Below, piece after piece: positions 62,935 to 64,000 of a DNA stretch of 64,000 nucleotides. Both the position numbers and the translations under genes were made by a program. The DNA lies in assembly GCF_029952525.1 (NCBI RefSeq), contig NZ_JASAOF010000014.1, positions 97,643 through 161,642 on the forward strand, read 5' to 3'. The stretch comes from Saccharopolyspora ipomoeae. Lineage in GTDB: Bacteria; Actinomycetota; Actinomycetes; Mycobacteriales; Pseudonocardiaceae. Every line of letters starts with the position of its first letter. Position 1 is the stretch's first letter. Under the pieces are notes generated by a model that was not told the DNA's origin, did no database searches, and saw only the letters and a list, made by a program, of their open reading frames with translations.

Positions 62935-63936
62935 GTGACTGTGGCGCCTGAGGGTCGCAAGCTGCTGCGGTTGGAGGCCCGCAACAGCCAGACTCCGATC
63001 GAGAAGAAGCCGTCGTGGATCAAGACCCGCGCGCGGATGGGTCCCGAGTACAAGGAGCTCAAGGGCCTCGTCAAGCGCGAGGGGCTGCACACCGTCTGCG
63101 AGGAGGCGGGCTGCCCGAACATCTTCGAGTGCTGGGAAGACCGCGAAGCCACCTTCCTCATCGGTGGTGACCAGTGCACCCGGCGCTGCGACTTCTGCCA
63201 GATCGACACCGGCAAGCCTGCCGCGCTGGACACCTCCGAACCGCGCAAGGTCGCCGAGTCCGTGCAGGCCATGGGCCTCCGCTACTCCACGGTCACCGGC
63301 GTCGCCCGCGATGACCTGGAGGACGGCGGCGCCTGGCTGTACGCCGAGACGGTCCGCCAGATCCACGAGCTCAACCCGGGCACCGGCGTGGAGCTGCTGA
63401 TCCCGGACTTCAACGCCGAGCCCGACCAGCTCGCCGAGGTCTTCGGCTCCCGGCCGGAGGTGCTGGCGCACAACCTGGAGACCGTGCCCAGCGTGTTCCG
63501 CCGGATCCGCCCGGGCTTCCGCTACGAGCGGTCGCTCGACGTGATCACGCAGGCCCGCGACGCCGGCCTGGTCACCAAGTCGAACCTGATCCTGGGCATG
63601 GGCGAGACCGCCGACGAGGTCCGGCCCGCGCTGCAGGACCTGCGCGACGCGGGCTGCGACATCATCACGATCACCCAGTACCTGCGCCCCAGCCCGAGGC
63701 ACCACCCCGTGGACCGCTGGGTCAAGCCCGAGGAGTTCGTGGAGCACACGAAGGCGGCCGAGGAGATCGGCTTCCCGGGCGTCATGGCCGGTCCCCTGGT
63801 CCGCTCCAGCTACCGGGCGGGCCGCCTGTTCGCCAAGGCCACGGTCCACCGGGGCATGCCCCTCCCGGACAACATGGCCCACCTCGCAGAAGCAGGCACA
63901 GCAGCCCAAGAAGCCAGCGCACTGCTGAACCGCTGA
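62935..63936 (+). CDS. lipA: Lipoyl synthase
   Basis: A 333-residue radical-SAM enzyme that inserts two sulfurs into octanoyl groups on lipoyl domains. The auxiliary cluster cysteines are in [13 protein letters not shown] (near 55-67) and the radical-SAM CxxxCxxC is in CTRRCDFCQ (near 81-88). The C-terminal serine of the auxiliary cluster is in LVRSSYRAG. It works with LipB on SucB, and ErpA is a plausible cluster donor. The gene is probably leaderless from GTG. Confidence 0.97.
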   Translation: MTVAPEGRKLLRLEARNSQTPIEKKPSWIKTRARMGPEYKELKGLVKREGLHTVCEEAGCPNIFECWEDREATFLIGGDQCTRRCDFCQIDTGKPAALDTSEPRKVAESVQAMGLRYSTVTGVARDDLEDGGAWLYAETVRQIHELNPGTGVELLIPDFNAEPDQLAEVFGSRPEVLAHNLETVPSVFRRIRPGFRYERSLDVITQARDAGLVTKSNLILGMGETADEVRPALQDLRDAGCDIITITQYLRPSPRHHPVDRWVKPEEFVEHTKAAEEIGFPGVMAGPLVRSSYRAGRLFAKATVHRGMPLPDNMAHLAEAGTAAQEASALLNR

Positions 63937-63946
63937 CAGAAGAGAA

Positions 63947-63964
63947 GGGGGGGGGGGGGGGGGG
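63947..63964 (+). repeat. 18-base G homopolymer after lipA
   Basis: A run of 18 G begins 10 nt after the lipA stop and continues as TTGGGGTGGGGTGG. It could form a G-quadruplex, but such a run near the window edge may also have an uncertain true length because homopolymers are hard to sequence. Confidence 0.7.
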
Positions 63965-64000
63965 TTGGGGTGGGGTGGTCGGTCCACCAGGTGACCAGGG

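Overview
High-GC actinobacterial chromosome, most likely Pseudonocardiaceae and Saccharopolyspora-like. The grounds are GTG/TTG starts, an actinobacterial qcrCAB/ctaCEF branch with di-haem QcrC, F420-type enzymes, an EspG/EspC-type ESX-associated cassette and many leaderless genes. Gene order runs parallel to Mycobacterium tuberculosis Rv2187-Rv2218 (fadD15, NlpC/P60, DnaQ-UvrC fusion, trpD, ctaE-qcrCAB, ctaC-ctaF, asnB, adoK, erpA, DUF3043, cobTS, ilvE, pepA, sucB, lipB, lipA), with lineage-specific blocks inserted. No IS transposase, tRNA, rRNA, CRISPR or prophage gene was seen.

Layout. 0.1-8.7 kb: acyl-CoA synthetase, secreted HExxH protein, secreted NlpC/P60 hydrolase, NYN/PIN protein, exonuclease-UvrC fusion, PPOX flavoprotein. 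8.7-19.5 kb: respiratory bc1-aa3 genes (qcrB, qcrA, qcrC, ctaE; ctaC, ctaF) interleaved with trpD, an Lrp-domain protein and asnB. 19.5-28.9 kb: M23 peptidase and an inserted maltodextrin regulon (GH13 alpha-glucosidase, LacI regulator, malEFG-type ABC transporter without its ATPase, secreted alpha-amylase), with a homocysteine methyltransferase inside it. 28.9-33 kb: adenosine-kinase-like PfkB kinase, S4 protein, ErpA, DUF3043 protein, glycerol dehydrogenase. 33-40 kb: large LuxR regulator followed by a PPE/EspC/EspG/YbaB/EspC/WXG cassette. 40-50.3 kb: cobUTS, AraC regulator, ilvE, transporter, pepA, OsmC. 50.5-64 kb: lpd-sucB, lipB, lipA with regulators, a serine hydrolase, a large FAD/Fe-S dehydrogenase and an F420-type oxidoreductase.

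Functional threads. (1) lpd and sucB encode E3 and a two-lipoyl-domain E2, and lipB and lipA, which build the cofactor, lie 1-9 kb downstream. (2) Three copies of a GCAArAATTTGC-type operator tie lacI, malE and the distant amylase into one regulon. (3) TAnnnT boxes 6-8 nt ahead of the start codon mark about ten likely leaderless genes.

The least explained signal is between the genes. Several families of long imperfect palindromes recur at gene junctions. They include a 131-133 bp element in two copies whose 15-bp stem is kept by four compensatory base-pair changes, a 68-bp terminal-inverted-repeat element in three copies (one supplying the stop codon of both flanking genes), a 70-bp GTCGAAAAC element in two copies, and 34-bp perfect palindromes with matched changes in both arms.
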